Part shown: piece by piece, positions 1-6,539 of the stretch
Layout of the letters: every line of letters starts with the position of its first letter
Numbering within the stretch: the first letter of the stretch is position 1
The notes under the pieces: generated by a model
What the model saw: the letters and a program-made list of their open reading frames with translations, nothing else
The model's database searches: none
Told to the model about the DNA's origin: nothing
NCBI GenBank assembly: GCA_027039295.1
Contig: JALWEW010000100.1
Location: forward strand, 1 to 6,649
Length of the DNA: 6,649 bases
Direction: 5' to 3'
Source of the DNA: Acidilobaceae archaeon
GTDB lineage: Archaea > Thermoproteota > Thermoprotei_A > Sulfolobales > Acidilobaceae
Program-made: the position numbers and the translations under genes

Positions 1-445
1 CCCCTAGGATCCCCGGGGGCTCGGCCCTCCTAGTAGCTAGGGCCTCGAGGGCCGCCGAGAGGGCGGCCCACCCAACGAGGCCTCCAGACCCCGCGGCTCC
101 CGCGGCTAGCGCTGAGGCGAGGGCCGCCAGCGCCAGCGGCCCCCAAGGCAGGGCCTCCCCCTGGGGGCTGGCCTCGGCCATGGCGCCCGTGGCTACTATG
201 TAGTACACTGCCAGGCTGGTCGGGGCGCCAGCCAGCGACGCTATTGGGATCGCGGCGAGGGCGGCGAGGGGCGGGATCCACGCCCACCCGGCCCCCCACC
301 TCTTGGTGCCCGGTATTACTGCGAGGGCCGCCGAGGGCACCAGCGCCACTATCACGGCCACCAGGGTCGCTGTGGCTCCCGCGCCTAGGTTTCCTGCGAG
401 GTACGCCGCCAGGGCCCCCGGGGCCCCCGCTAGTAGGGGTAGCAC
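1..445 (-). CDS. Integral membrane protein downstream of MoxR, partial (C-terminus outside window)
   Basis: An open frame with no stop runs from a GTG at 445 to the left edge, giving 148 visible residues. The product is dominated by Ala, Leu, Gly and Val. Hydrophobic stretches lie at about residues 2-18, 23-45, 54-72, 77-90, 101-116 and 121-137, so at least four membrane segments are likely. A short basic loop (TKR, 47-49) separates the second and third. The GTG start is chosen because GGGAGGG lies 9 bases upstream and no earlier start suits the 26-base gap after the MoxR stop. MoxR ATPases are commonly encoded with DUF58 and membrane proteins. This could be such a component, but I do not recognise the family and see no DUF58 motif in the visible part. 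The reading frame is well supported by its coherent membrane character; the function is unknown. Confidence 0.72.
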   Translation of the reverse strand, partial: MLPLLAGAPGALAAYLAGNLGAGATATLVAVIVALVPSAALAVIPGTKRWGAGWAWIPPLAALAAIPIASLAGAPTSLAVYYIVATGAMAEASPQGEALPWGPLALAALASALAAGAAGSGGLVGWAALSAALEALATRRAEPPGILG

Positions 446-454
446 TCCGCGCCG

Positions 455-461
455 CCCTCCC
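455..461 (-). promoter_or_regulatory. Shine-Dalgarno site for the partial membrane protein
   Basis: GGGAGGG on the minus strand ends 9 bases before the GTG at 445, just after the MoxR stop codon. It fixes the start of the downstream membrane protein and suggests that it is translated from the MoxR transcript. Confidence 0.5.
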
Positions 462-471
462 TGCGGGTTAT

Positions 472-1428
472 CTACTCCTTGGGGACGGGGACTGTTGCTA
501 GGGCTTCCTCGACGAGTTCGCGGGGCGTTATGCCCGCCTCTGGGCGTAGCTCGAGCCTGTGGGGTAAGACGTAGCGGGCCATGGCTTTCACGTCGTCTGG
601 TATCACGTAGTCCCTCCCCTCCAGGAGGGCGCGGGCCTTGGAGGCCCTGTAGAGGTGGACCCCCGCCCTGTGGCTTGGGCCTAGGGCCACGCTGGGGTGG
701 GCCCTGAGGGCCTTGAGGAGCCCCGCTATGTAGTTGACTACCCTCTCGCTGGCATGCACCATGGATCTTAGGCCCTCCTCTATCGCCACGAGGTCCCCGG
801 GGCTGGCGGCCCTCTCCACGCTGCCCACGTCTAGGCTGTAGAGGGAGTCTGACCTAGAGATGATCTCCTCCTCCCCCTCGATGTAGCCTAGGGGTATGGA
901 GGCCCAGAACCTATCTTTGAGCGTAAGGGTGAGGGGGTAGACCCCCCTCTCGAGGGGCTGGGGTATCTGGGTGGCCACGACCCTGAACGGCCTCTCGAGC
1001 CCGTACACCTCGCCCTCGACGCTGACCTGGTACTCGGCCATAGCCTGCAGCAAGGCGGCCTGGGCCCTCGGGGGTATCCTGTTGAGCTCGTCCACCATCA
1101 CAATGTTGCTGAATAGGGGGCCCCGCACGAACCTCCTCTCACCCGCCAGGCTGTAGATGTAGAAGCCCGTCAGATCCGTTGGGAGCGTATCCGGGTTACC
1201 CTGGACTCTGGAGAAGCTGCCCCCCACGGCCTGCGCGAGAGCCTTTGCGACTAGGGTCTTCCCGGCGCCGGGGGGGCCCTCGAAGAGGACGTGCCCTCCG
1301 GCCGCCACCACGGCTATTAGGGCCTCGATCTCGCCTCTATGGCCGACTACCACGTTGGAGACTGCGTCAACTACACGCCTCAGCAGGCCGGAGGCCCACT
1401 CGACTCCATCCAAGGCGGGCGTTCCCAA
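472..1428 (-). CDS. MoxR-family AAA+ ATPase
   Basis: The product is 318 residues, the usual length for a MoxR ATPase. These are AAA+ ATPases thought to act as chaperones that help assemble or activate partner proteins, often with von Willebrand A or DUF58 proteins. Walker A is GPPGAGKT (51-58). Walker B is IVMVDELNR (109-117), with acidic pair D113-E114. The family stretch after it, PRAQAALLQAMAE, is clear. The DRF motif is at 172-174 and the sensor-2 region SHRA at 252-255. The C-terminal helical lid has the typical ALLEGRDYVIPDDVKAMA pattern (267-284). One oddity: the usual ATQNP of sensor 1 reads ATQIP (152-156), and the following PEAQ-type motif is TLTL. The start is TTG at 1428, with no ribosome site but a TATA element about 28 bases upstream, so the mRNA is probably leaderless. 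The next gene starts 26 bases after its stop, suggesting an operon. Confidence 0.93.
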   Translation of the reverse strand: MGTPALDGVEWASGLLRRVVDAVSNVVVGHRGEIEALIAVVAAGGHVLFEGPPGAGKTLVAKALAQAVGGSFSRVQGNPDTLPTDLTGFYIYSLAGERRFVRGPLFSNIVMVDELNRIPPRAQAALLQAMAEYQVSVEGEVYGLERPFRVVATQIPQPLERGVYPLTLTLKDRFWASIPLGYIEGEEEIISRSDSLYSLDVGSVERAASPGDLVAIEEGLRSMVHASERVVNYIAGLLKALRAHPSVALGPSHRAGVHLYRASKARALLEGRDYVIPDDVKAMARYVLPHRLELRPEAGITPRELVEEALATVPVPKE

Positions 1429-1451
1429 GCCCAGCCGGATAGCGGCCCCAG

Positions 1452-1459
1452 ACTATAAG
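1452..1459 (-). promoter_or_regulatory. TATA box for the MoxR gene
   Basis: The minus strand reads ACTTATAGTC across 1451-1460, with the TATA core centred near 1456, about 28 bases before the TTG at 1428. This spacing is what a crenarchaeal promoter with a leaderless transcript would show. No Shine-Dalgarno site precedes the TTG, in agreement. The assignment rests on position and sequence only. Confidence 0.5.
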
Positions 1460-1460
1460 T
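1454..1460 (+). promoter_or_regulatory. TATA-like element for the divergent flippase gene
   Basis: The same element reads CTATAAGT on the plus strand. A start of transcription about 26 bases downstream, near 1482, would leave a leader of roughly 29 bases containing the purine-rich GGGGAG at 1493-1498 ahead of the TTG at 1511. It matches an archaeal box A less well than the minus-strand reading does, so use in this direction is less certain. Confidence 0.35.
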
Positions 1461-1510
1461 GGGGGCACGCCGGGGCATTCACAGGCCCTCTAGGGGAGAG
1501 TGCTAGACGC

Positions 1511-3025
1511 TTGAGCACCGATAGCGCAGAGAGCCCGGGGGGCTCTAGCGGCTCGAGGGTGGGAGGGCTCGTTAGGAGCGGTGCCAACCTATACTTAGCC
1601 AGTGTCACGAACAACCTCACGGGCTACATCTACTGGCTAGTCATCTCCAGGATAGCGGGCCCCGGGGTCCTGGGCGTCACCTCCGCCGTCGTAGGCCTGT
1701 CTATGCTCATCATCGGAGCGCTGAGCCTCGGTGTTAATGTGGCGCTCCAGAAGCTCATCCCGGAGTGCCTCTCCCTCAGCGATAGGGAGTGCGCCCGCCG
1801 CCACTACTCCACGGCCCTGGGCCTCTACCTGGTCCTCTACCTAGGCGCGGCCGCCCTCCTAGCTGGCGCGGGTCTCGCGGGCTTCAGCCTCGTCAGGTAC
1901 GGGCCACGCCAGCTAGCGGCCTCCTCCATCCTAGTGGCCCTGGGTGTAGCACAAGCGCCCTACGCGGCCCTCATAGCGCTCCTCGACACCAAACCCATAC
2001 TCCTGGCGGCGGCTGCAGGCAACGCCGCCAAGCTGGCCCTCGGGATAGGACTCGTAGCCCTGGGCTACGGGTGGCCCGGGGCCCTCGCAGGCTACGCCGT
2101 CCTCTCGGCAGCGCAGCTAGCGGTAACCCTCGCGCAGGCCTCGAGGGCCCTGGGGCTCAGGCCCACCCTCGACGCCCAGGGGGTCGCCACGCTGGTCAGG
2201 GTCGGGCTGCCGAACTGGGCCCCGGCAATCATAGCCCTCCTGGGCCAGTGGCTCGGCGTGCTCGCGGTCTACGGCTATAGGACGGCCGGGGAGACGGGGC
2301 TCTACTATGCTGCCCAAGCCATAGCATCGTTCACCCTGGGGGCCTCCACCGTGCTCCTAGGGGCTCTCCTCCCCGTGCTCAGCGGTATGAGGGAGGGGAG
2401 GGGGAGGCTCGCCTGGAGCGTGCTGAGGGTCGCCCTAGCACTCATAGCACCAGCCATAGCCTTCCTGGCAGCGTATCCCAGGGAGATACTGGGGCTCCTG
2501 GGTCCCCAGTACACCGAGGCTGCACCAATGCTTGACACGCTCCTCCTGGGAGGGGTGCCCCTAATTATAGCCACAGTCATAGGCAACTACCTCTACGCGG
2601 AGTCCATGTACCGCCGGGTACTAGCTCTGGGCCTAGCCCAGAACCTGCCAAGGATTGCCCTATACCCACCCCTAACAGCAGCCCTCGGAGGCCTAGGGGC
2701 GGCGCTCTCAACGACAACCGGAGCCCTAACGGGCCTGGCATACGCAGCCTACGCCGCCCGCAGTACAGGCTTCACGGCGGACAAGCGCCTCCTAGCCGTG
2801 ATCCTAGGGCCGCCCACGCTGTACGCCCTACTATTCTATGCTATACACATCCCTGTTCTCCTAGGCCTGCTGGCAGCCCTCCTACACTACCCACTCTACG
2901 CGAGGCTAGGAGCACTCAAGAGGGGGGACATACGCCAGCTGGCCGCGGCGATGCTCTCGGAGGAGCAGTTATACAGGGCCTATAGGATACTGAAACCTAT
3001 CGTCGATATATTACTGCCAGAATAA
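1511..3025 (+). CDS. Polysaccharide flippase, MOP superfamily (PST/Wzx-like)
   Basis: With the TTG start at 1511 the product has 504 residues, normal for flippases that move lipid-linked oligosaccharides across the cytoplasmic membrane. I count about 14 hydrophobic segments by eye. The first two (about residues 28-65) contain the family-like pattern of an aromatic-rich helix, then ISRIAGPGVLG, then a second helix. A typical PST stretch, GETGLYYAAQAI, follows near 260-271. Short basic loops such as RDIRQ-type segments lie between helices, and the C-terminus is a hydrophilic tail. The frame is open upstream to 1355, but that part is antisense to the MoxR gene and is rejected. TTG 1511 is preferred because GGGGAG at 1493-1498 precedes it, although the 12-base spacing is long; GTG at 1559 is a real alternative. 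The gene is convergent with the rml operon and probably exports the glycan that operon helps build. GC is about 70%. Confidence 0.87.
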   Translation: MSTDSAESPGGSSGSRVGGLVRSGANLYLASVTNNLTGYIYWLVISRIAGPGVLGVTSAVVGLSMLIIGALSLGVNVALQKLIPECLSLSDRECARRHYSTALGLYLVLYLGAAALLAGAGLAGFSLVRYGPRQLAASSILVALGVAQAPYAALIALLDTKPILLAAAAGNAAKLALGIGLVALGYGWPGALAGYAVLSAAQLAVTLAQASRALGLRPTLDAQGVATLVRVGLPNWAPAIIALLGQWLGVLAVYGYRTAGETGLYYAAQAIASFTLGASTVLLGALLPVLSGMREGRGRLAWSVLRVALALIAPAIAFLAAYPREILGLLGPQYTEAAPMLDTLLLGGVPLIIATVIGNYLYAESMYRRVLALGLAQNLPRIALYPPLTAALGGLGAALSTTTGALTGLAYAAYAARSTGFTADKRLLAVILGPPTLYALLFYAIHIPVLLGLLAALLHYPLYARLGALKRGDIRQLAAAMLSEEQLYRAYRILKPIVDILLPE

Positions 3026-3083
3026 TTGCTTAGAGGCTCCGACGGGAAGCCGACAAGCATTGAAGCAGTGGACATGAGGGGCT

Positions 3084-3953
3084 TTAGTAGCTCTTCCTTG
3101 TGAGCCTCTCGAGAAGCGCTCGGCCGAAGCCTCTACGCTTAACTGCATACTTCAAGAGGTTCAAGCTCGTGGCTCTGAAGACTCTGTCGCTCATGGCTTT
3201 CTCGATATAGGCTTTGAGCAGCGTCGAGAGCGTAAGTTTATAGGGGGCCTCCGCGAGGCCCTCCTCGATCTTGCTGCAAGTGTCTAGGAGCACCTCAAGG
3301 GCTCTCTCGGCCCCGAGATCCTCGGCGACCCTTAGGGCCCTCTTGTTAAGCCATCTCCAAGCAGTTAAACAGTCCATGAGCAAGATGATGTGTTCCTTGT
3401 AGACCGCATGGGCCGCGGCAACAGCAATCTCGGCCTCCCTCGTGATGCCGGCTACCCTAACGCCTGCAAGCTCAAATTCCTCGCTGTAGTCCCTAAGTAC
3501 CTTAAGCCCATCCATGTAGACTATCCACGCAAAAGCAGGGTGTGTATAGAGGTCCACGATGAAGCCTCCCCGTTCCAGCGTCACCGTATAGGGCTCCGGT
3601 ACCGCGAGCCTGAACCCCTTGCGGACGAGCCTTCTTACGGCCTTCGGGACGTCATCCACGTGGATTAATACATCTAGGTCGACCGACACGTGATCTACCG
3701 GCCTACGGAATTTGTAGAAGGCATAGCGCAGGCCGCTTAAGGCCCCCGCCACATCAAGGCAATTGGATATGTACATTCTGAATCTCTTCTCCTCAAGGGC
3801 TAACTTGGATGAAAACAGGTCTCTTGCCTCCCGGAGGAATGGCAGGTACAATTTATTCATCATTGCAATCCTAGCCAGCTCCTCCAGCTCTCCGATAGCC
3901 GGTCTATAGAGTCCATCGAGCATCTTCAGAAGCTTTACGCTATATCCAGGCAC
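3084..3953 (-). CDS. Nucleotidyltransferase-fold protein (NTP_transf_5-like)
   Basis: The product has 289 residues. Its central part carries the pattern of the uncharacterised nucleotidyltransferase family NTP_transf_5 (Pol-beta fold): SVDLDVLIHVDD (90-101) supplies the Asp pair D92/D94, followed by a helix ending in KGFR (112-115), and FIVDLYTH (131-138) supplies a third acidic residue, D134. A helical C-terminal region begins with the family-like ITREAEIAVAAAHAVYKEH. Such proteins are expected to transfer a nucleotide to an acceptor, but the acceptor is unknown here. The start is uncertain. GTG at 3953 is the first possible one and overlaps the upstream kinase gene by 19 bases, but the GAGGTG at 3956-3951 includes that GTG itself. 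ATG at 3923 is the alternative and would remove the overlap. The overlap suggests translational coupling with the kinase. The gene ends the minus-strand run, 58 bases from the flippase stop. Confidence 0.75.
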   Translation of the reverse strand: MPGYSVKLLKMLDGLYRPAIGELEELARIAMMNKLYLPFLREARDLFSSKLALEEKRFRMYISNCLDVAGALSGLRYAFYKFRRPVDHVSVDLDVLIHVDDVPKAVRRLVRKGFRLAVPEPYTVTLERGGFIVDLYTHPAFAWIVYMDGLKVLRDYSEEFELAGVRVAGITREAEIAVAAAHAVYKEHIILLMDCLTAWRWLNKRALRVAEDLGAERALEVLLDTCSKIEEGLAEAPYKLTLSTLLKAYIEKAMSDRVFRATSLNLLKYAVKRRGFGRALLERLTRKSY

Positions 3954-4543
3954 CTCAAAACACCCGCGGAGGCTTCAATAGGCCTGAGCCTTCCGGTGTC
4001 AATACTACATTTAGTCAAATACCTTACTAAAATACTATATACAGCACACTCTTTACGCATGAACTCCTCGGGGACGTCGGATCGCCTAGCAATGACCGCC
4101 CTGTCTGCGTGTAGGTAAACCATCGCCTCCCTCATAGCCAACCTGACCAGGAACCTCCCATAGAGCGTTGACAGGAACCGGGGGTAATCGAGTGTAGCAA
4201 TAACCCATACAAGGAAATCCGCAATACCTCTATCACTGACGAGGAACCGAGAAAATCTCGATAGGAGATTCCTCGTCAGAAGCCATGGAAGCATTGACCA
4301 GAACTCTATATTGACCCATAACCACTTCAGCTTAGTGGGGATACAGACCCCATAATATGGATTGCATCCTCCCCTCAGCGATCTTAACCGCGAGAGGACT
4401 CTAAGGATTAGTGATGCTAGGAGATGACTACCTCGGAACCAGAATAACCGCACAGGGCCGCGCCTGGATAGGTAAGACGCTAGGATGCGCGTAAGGGTGG
4501 TCTTACCGGAGCCGTCGCAGCCAGATAGCACAACTGGCCTCAT
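3935..4543 (-). CDS. Thymidylate-kinase-like P-loop kinase
   Basis: The product has 202 residues from the ATG at 4543, close to the usual length of dTMP kinases. The P-loop GCDGSGKTT (8-16) has the DGSGKTT form typical of that family. SDRGIADF (103-110) holds the DR motif that follows strand 3. HADRAVIARR (145-154) fits the lid region, and the end SIDTGRLRPIEA (180-191) matches the usual final strand and helix. The middle is Trp/Leu-rich and unlike housekeeping thymidylate kinases, so the substrate may not be dTMP. Similar proteins are found in glycan clusters. An upstream TTG at 4606 would add 21 residues, but ATG 4543 is chosen because GAGGGCGAGG lies 9 bases before it and the P-loop then sits at the normal distance from the N-terminus. 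The 78-base gap from rmlD is the largest in this run. The 3' end overlaps the nucleotidyltransferase gene. Confidence 0.8.
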   Translation of the reverse strand: MRPVVLSGCDGSGKTTLTRILASYLSRRGPVRLFWFRGSHLLASLILRVLSRLRSLRGGCNPYYGVCIPTKLKWLWVNIEFWSMLPWLLTRNLLSRFSRFLVSDRGIADFLVWVIATLDYPRFLSTLYGRFLVRLAMREAMVYLHADRAVIARRSDVPEEFMRKECAVYSILVRYLTKCSIDTGRLRPIEASAGVLRCLDIA

Positions 4544-4552
4544 TGGATACTG

Positions 4553-4562
4553 CCTCGCCCTC
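4553..4562 (-). promoter_or_regulatory. Shine-Dalgarno site deciding the kinase start
   Basis: GAGGGCGAGG on the minus strand ends 9 bases before the ATG at 4543. The TTG at 4606 has no comparable site, which favours the shorter 202-residue protein. Confidence 0.5.
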
Positions 4563-4606
4563 AGAGCCCCGCGGCAGCTGCCCCTAGGCTCCAGAAAGCG
4601 TTTCAA

Positions 4607-4619
4607 TACTCTGAGAGTA
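4607..4619 (-). repeat. 13-base perfect palindrome between rmlD and the kinase gene
   Basis: TACTCTGAGAGTA has two 6-base arms around a single central base, 2 bases downstream of the rmlD stop and about 64 bases before the kinase start. It lies in the only sizeable gap of the operon. It could be a protein-binding site, since the loop is too small for a stable RNA hairpin without opening base pairs. Chance is also possible. Confidence 0.3.
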
Positions 4620-4621
4620 AT

Positions 4622-5530
4622 CTATGAGTCGGTAGTCTTGTTCTTATTCTTATACAATGAGACGAACTCCCTTACGCAATCTCTCGTCGGCGGCAACGCC
4701 AGTCCCTCCCTTACAGCCTTTGATACGTCGAGACTTGAATCCTTAGGCCTCCTTGCTAGTAGCTTTACGCTACTCATCTTTACCGGCTTAACGAGGGCTC
4801 TATCGACTCCGAGTACTTCAGCTATAGTGAGGGCAAACTCGTATCTCGAGAGCCTCTCACCTGCGATATGCACGATACCTGTTACCTGCTTTTCATATAC
4901 CTTAAGTATCCTTTCAGCTAGTGCAGGCACATAAGTCGGCGACAAATACTGGTCTACGAAAGCGCGCACTTCCCTACCCTCTGCAAGACTCTCGAGGGCT
5001 CTGATACCGAAGTTCCTCTTTCCCGTCGGACTATACCCATAAAGCCCACTCACCCTTACGATTGCGCTGGAATCTTCTAGTAGAGACAAAACTCCCGCCT
5101 CCCCGAGAAGCTTTGTAAGCCCATAGAAGTTCGGGGGATACGGAGTATCTCCTTCACGATACATCCCACGCTCGCCATCAAAAACATAATCTGTAGATAT
5201 ATAAATAAAGAAACTACCAACTTCTAGAGAAGCTTTCGCGAGGGCCCTCGTAGCAAGATAATTAACCCTATACGAGTAATTTCTCCTAACCTCACACCCG
5301 TCCACGTCGGTATACGCGGCACTATGGACTACAACATCTGGCCTTAACTTTCGTACAGCATTACCGGCGCCTAAGGGATCATCTAGGTCGAGTCTAACCC
5401 AATTAGCGTCTTCGAGACCCTTAGGACTTTGTAGGTGATAGGTCGCATAGACGTCAAACCCTTTACTCACGAACGCCTTAACTACCCACCAGCCCAATAG
5501 GCCAGTCCCGCCTGTCACAAGCACCCTCAT
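4622..5530 (-). CDS. rmlD: dTDP-4-dehydrorhamnose reductase
   Basis: RmlD makes the last step of dTDP-L-rhamnose synthesis, reducing dTDP-4-dehydrorhamnose with NAD(P)H in the cytoplasm. The 302-residue product is of standard length and is an extended short-chain dehydrogenase. The Rossmann motif TGGTGLLG is at 6-13, HSAAYTDVD at 69-77, STDYVFDG at 112-119 with the Thr/Asp region, and the catalytic YGLTK at 136-140. The C-terminal RPKDSSLD (261-268) is the family's characteristic Arg-Pro/Ser/Leu-Asp stretch. The start is ATG 5530: it forms an ATGA overlap with the rmlB stop, has GGGGGA 7 bases upstream, and puts the Rossmann motif at the usual place. A TTG at 5545 would add five residues. The closely related reductases for other 6-deoxysugars cannot be excluded. 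The Lys-rich C-terminal tail (KNKNK) is slightly unusual. Confidence 0.93.
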   Translation of the reverse strand: MRVLVTGGTGLLGWWVVKAFVSKGFDVYATYHLQSPKGLEDANWVRLDLDDPLGAGNAVRKLRPDVVVHSAAYTDVDGCEVRRNYSYRVNYLATRALAKASLEVGSFFIYISTDYVFDGERGMYREGDTPYPPNFYGLTKLLGEAGVLSLLEDSSAIVRVSGLYGYSPTGKRNFGIRALESLAEGREVRAFVDQYLSPTYVPALAERILKVYEKQVTGIVHIAGERLSRYEFALTIAEVLGVDRALVKPVKMSSVKLLARRPKDSSLDVSKAVREGLALPPTRDCVREFVSLYKNKNKTTDS

Positions 5531-6534
5531 TTGCGCGTCCCCCAAGGTTCATCCGCGAGCACGTACGTCTCGTCGACTAAAGGCTTCCACCACCACTCAT
5601 TGTCTAAGTACCACCTGATAGTTCTCGCAAGGCCCTCCTCAAGGCCTACTAGGGGTCTCCATCCGAGCCCCCTAAGTTTCTCGCATTTCATTGCATATCG
5701 TCTATCCTCACCAGGCCTGCTACTAACATGTATAACGTCCTTGGAAGGGTCCCTACCCATTAACTCAACTATCCTCTCAACTATCCTCTTAACAGTCGCA
5801 AACTGGTTGGCGCAGACATTGTAGACTTCATAGTCCCCGCCTTTCTCAATTATTAATGCTAGAGCCCTGCAGAAGTCCTCGACGTAGAGCCAATCCCTCA
5901 CCTGCATCCCATCGCCATAGATAGTCGCCGGCATACCATGGAGAATCCGGACGATGGTTCTTGGGATAAGCTTCTCGGGATGCTGGTATGGCCCATAATT
6001 GTTGCAGGGCCTCACGATCCTGTACCTGACACCATACGTTCTCCCGTAAGCCTTTATCAGGAGATCCCCTGAAGCCTTCGATGCGGAGTAGGGACTCGAT
6101 GGATTTAGAGGCCAGCATTCATCGGCATATGCATCAATGCCTGCGAGGTCCCCGTAGACTTCGTCCGTTGATATGTGCACATAGAGTGGAACCTCGACCC
6201 TCCGAATGACTTCAAGTAGGCTGAAGACACCATAGATGTTGGTGCGCATAAACGATGCTGGCTCGTTTATAGACCGGTCCACGTGTGTCTCTGCAGCGAA
6301 ATTAACTATAACGCTAGGCTGAAAAGTTCTTACTATGTATTCTAAGAACTCTTCATTCGCGACGTCTCCTCTCACAAAGGTTATTTTATCCATGACGCCT
6401 TTAAGGTTCTCGATTCTCCCAGCATATGTAAGCTTATCATATACTAGAATTTTAATATCATTATAGTTATTGACAAGAAATCTAGTGAAGTTACTCCCCA
6501 TGAAACCTGCTCCGCCTATTATCATTACATTCAA
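5527..6534 (-). CDS. rmlB: dTDP-glucose 4,6-dehydratase
   Basis: RmlB converts dTDP-glucose to dTDP-4-keto-6-deoxyglucose, the branch point to rhamnose and other deoxysugars, using bound NAD. The 335-residue product matches the family length. GGAGFMGSN (7-15) is the NAD site. DKLTYAGRIENL (33-44) is a family hallmark. FAAETHVDRSI (79-89) and STDEVYGD (122-129) hold the catalytic T123, D124 and E125. YSASK (149-153) is the catalytic Tyr/Lys pair, followed by RPCNNYGPYQHPEKLIP (175-191). The end DNEWWWKPL is also typical. The start is TTG 6534, which places GGAGF at the same distance from the N-terminus as in known enzymes and lies 7 bases after GGGGT; ATG 6525 is the alternative. The gene overlaps rmlD by 4 bases (ATGA), so the two are surely co-translated. 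Local GC is low, only about 22% in 6421-6480. Confidence 0.96.
   Translation of the reverse strand: MNVMIIGGAGFMGSNFTRFLVNNYNDIKILVYDKLTYAGRIENLKGVMDKITFVRGDVANEEFLEYIVRTFQPSVIVNFAAETHVDRSINEPASFMRTNIYGVFSLLEVIRRVEVPLYVHISTDEVYGDLAGIDAYADECWPLNPSSPYSASKASGDLLIKAYGRTYGVRYRIVRPCNNYGPYQHPEKLIPRTIVRILHGMPATIYGDGMQVRDWLYVEDFCRALALIIEKGGDYEVYNVCANQFATVKRIVERIVELMGRDPSKDVIHVSSRPGEDRRYAMKCEKLRGLGWRPLVGLEEGLARTIRWYLDNEWWWKPLVDETYVLADEPWGTRK
5764..5787 (-). repeat. Tandem 12-base duplication inside rmlB
   Basis: CTCAACTATCCT occurs twice back to back on the plus strand. In the protein it encodes a repeated Arg-Ile-Val-Glu pair at residues 250-257, in a helix of the C-terminal half. It keeps frame and does not lengthen the protein beyond the usual family size. 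Confidence 0.8.
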
Positions 6535-6539
6535 AGATA

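Noticed and set aside
30..299. Minus-strand frame rich in Arg, Gly and Pro
   Set aside because: It lies in another frame of the partial membrane protein, which has coherent hydrophobic segments, a Shine-Dalgarno site and a sensible position after MoxR.
303..707. Plus-strand open frame of about 134 codons
   Set aside because: It is antisense to the MoxR 3' end and the membrane protein. Its composition (Arg, Pro, Gly) is what GC-rich opposite strands give, and no motif is visible.
1355..1510. N-terminal extension of the flippase by 52 residues
   Set aside because: This stretch is antisense to the start of the MoxR gene and crosses the promoter region. Its residues are Ser/Pro/Arg-rich and not flippase-like.
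3028..3060. Hairpin terminator between the convergent genes
   Set aside because: The pairing is only four bases with a nine-base loop and there is no T-run; archaeal termination relies mainly on T-rich tracts.
3850..3870. ATGATGA resembling a C box of a C/D guide RNA
   Set aside because: It is inside the nucleotidyltransferase coding sequence, and no D box was found at a suitable distance.
4590..4606. Extended kinase start at TTG 4606, and a GAAAC string resembling a CRISPR repeat end
   Set aside because: No ribosome site precedes the TTG and the added residues are not part of the kinase fold. The GAAAC string occurs singly, with no spaced repeats nearby.
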